Of a stretch of DNA of 14,105 bases, positions 9,201-12,200 are shown one piece after another. The stretch lies in assembly GCA_964398215.1 (NCBI GenBank), contig CAYNNP010000175.1, positions 1 to 14,105 of the forward strand, given 5' to 3'. Position 1 is the stretch's first letter. Every line of letters starts with the position of its first letter. Position numbers and translations under genes: made by a program. Under the pieces are notes generated by a model that had not been told where the DNA came from, did no database searches, and was given only the letters and a program-made list of their open reading frames with translations. The stretch comes from CAYNNP01 sp964398215 (GTDB lineage Bacteria > Planctomycetota > Planctomycetia > Pirellulales > Pirellulaceae).

Positions 9201-12200
9201 GGTCTCAGGAACTGGCGGCAGTGTTACAAGTCCTACCGGTGGTTTCGTCGAAGGCATCGAGTCGATGGTGGCGGGATCAGGTAACGACGAATTGATCTTG
9301 GGTGATGCTGCTGACGCGACTCGTGTATGGACGATTGATGGCGCGTTCGGGCGCGGAAATATCGACAACGAATTCTTCTTTGAGCGTTTTGAAAATCTAA
9401 CCGGCGGCAACCAAGCGGATGTGTTTGTGTTCGCCGGCGGCAGCATTGATGGAACCACCGACGGTGGGGGCGGCGATGATACGCTGGACTACACGGTTGC
9501 CTCGGGAGACATCGAAGTCAACCGGCAAACCAGAACCGGTAACTTCATTGGCGAGTACGAGAATATTGAAGCAGTCAAAGGCAATGCGTCGGGCAACAAC
9601 ACGTTGGTTGGTGCAGATGCCGATGCTAATTGGAACGTCACAGGTCAAAACACTGGCGACATTGACGGCTTTGACTTTGAAAACTTCCAAAATCTGACTG
9701 GTGGTGATTCGAATGATGTCTTCACCGTCAGCGCGTCCGGCAGCATCACTGGCAAGCTGCGCGGGACGACGACGATCGGTCATGTTGATGATGACAAACT
9801 TGATCTCGCAGCAAAAAATGAAAGCCTGGATGTCGACATTCAAAGCACCAATGCTGGAATCGTATCGGGTGGTGCCAGTGTTGACTTTGGCAGTATCGAG
9901 AACTTGGTTGGTGGTTCGGCAAGTGATCAATTTGTGTTGCAACCACTGACGGGATTGAACGGCACAATCGACGGCGGCGTGGGCGCGGAAGATCACTTGG
10001 ATTTTGAAGCATGGAGTTCATCTGTCAACGTTACCCTTGATGGTGCTGTCAACGCCGGTGAATCGTATGGTGGTTTCGTCACTGGTGTTGAACGCTTGAC
10101 TGGTGGTTCAGCTAACGACGTGTTGACTGGCAACGATTCTGCTAACCGGATCATTGGGCTTGGCGGAAGCGATACGATCAACGGATTGACTGGCGACAAC
10201 GTCTTGATTGGCGACTTCGCAGTCTTTGCCAGCGGATCGATCGTGACAGACGCAAGGCTCAATGACGGCGACGATGTGATTTCAGCTGCGGGCGGAAACA
10301 ACATCGCTCTCCCCGGTTTTGGAAACGACCGTGTTGAAATCACCGGCAGCGGTGACAACTTCGTTGCTGGTGACGGCGCCAGGATTTCATTCGCGGGCAA
10401 CCAAATAGAAAACCTTCAAAGCATTGGTAGTGTGAATGGTGGCGACGATACGATCATCACCGGTTCTGGTAACGATGTGATCATCGCGGGCAACGGCGCC
10501 GACCAAATCAACGTCGGTGACGGTGGCAACGTGGTTTTAGGTGATCGCGGCGTAGTGGAGTTGGTCAACGGCATTCCAACCACCGCGACCAGTGAAATCT
10601 CAGTCAACGCAGGCGATGATTCAATCATCGCTGGTACCGGGTTCGATGGCATCATTGGTGGCGGCGGCAACGATAATGCTTCGCAGATTGATGGCTTGAT
10701 CACTATCGAAGGTATCGATGCCGGTGATGGGGACAACTATGTCTTGGGTGACGACGGCGTGATCGGATTTGCAAGCGGCTTGCCCGCTAGTGCGTTGCTA
10801 ACACCATCGCCGCAGGATGGAAACGACATCATCACAACCGGCGCTGGCCGCGACTTTGTCTATACCGGTAACGGGGACAACAACCGAGTCGCATCAGGTG
10901 ATGGACATGACGACGTGATCGGCGGGAGTGGGAGCGATGACATCGACGGCCAAGGAGGCAACGACTGGATCGTTGGCTTGTTGGGTGACGACATCATCGA
11001 CGGGGGCGCCGGTCACGACGTTGCGTTCGGTGGCGTCGCGCTAGGAACGCGTGCCGATTACTACTTGAGTGATCTGAGTGATTTGGACCCAACCAAGTTC
11101 GAGCAGCCCGCGGAAGTACTCGCGGTTCAAGACGCTTATTCTACCGACACCGATATTACTGAATTCGGTCGGCCTGATGATCCCAACAGCGGTAACGGTG
11201 GCTATGTAAGTCCGCTGGACATTGTGCCAATCATTGTTGCTGGTGTTTCGATCGATGGTGTCGTAGCGGACGGTCGTGACAGGCTAGCTGGCGGCGATGA
11301 CAACGACATTCTGTTCGGCGGTGTGGATGCTGATGAACTTCGTGGTGGCAGTGGTATCGATTACCTGGATGCTGGAGCCGGATTGGATTTGGTCGTCAAT
11401 GGTGACGAAGGCGATGACGTGATTCGCGGTGGTGCTGGCGGCGACGTGCTAAGCGGCGGTTCTGGAATTGACCAAGTCATTGGTGATGGTGGCGACGACA
11501 TACTGCGAGGTGATGCTGGGGATGGCTCCAGCCAAGCTGGGCAACGTTTGTTTGGTGGACTAGGCCGCGACACGCTATTTGCGTTTTCGGATACCACCAA
11601 CGTAAGCAACGCGGCGGGTGATCAGTTGTTCGGCGATGCTGGCGGTGACTTCTTGCACGGAAACGTGCGAGTGGAACTGTTTGTCGGTGGCAGCGGTAAC
11701 GACTTCATCACTGGCGATGAATTTGCAGGGCCCAACTATGAAGAACGTACCGACGCAGACGTCACGGGTGCAAACGATGTGCTACTAGGTGGCAGCGGCG
11801 AAGATCAGTTGTTCGGTGGCGGTGGCGATGACGAAATCTGGGGTGGCAGCGGAACGGACTATATCGTCGGCCAACAGGGAAGCGATCTTCAATATGGCGG
11901 TAGCGGTATCGACTTGTTCGTCTTGCCAACATCACTGGGATCGGACAATCACATCGACCCAGGCACCGATACGATCGACGGTCACTTTGGCAACAGCGTT
12001 GCAGGTGATGTTCCCGACGACAACGCGACAGACATTCTTGCCATTGATGGCACGACCGCTGACGACCAGATTTTGATCGGTGCACAAGCTGGCGGCCAAG
12101 CCGCTGTTAGCTACAACGGCAACATCGTCCCGGTGAACCTGCTGGTTGACGGTAATATCGTTGTCGAACAATTTCGCGTGGCTGGTTTAACCGGCGACGA

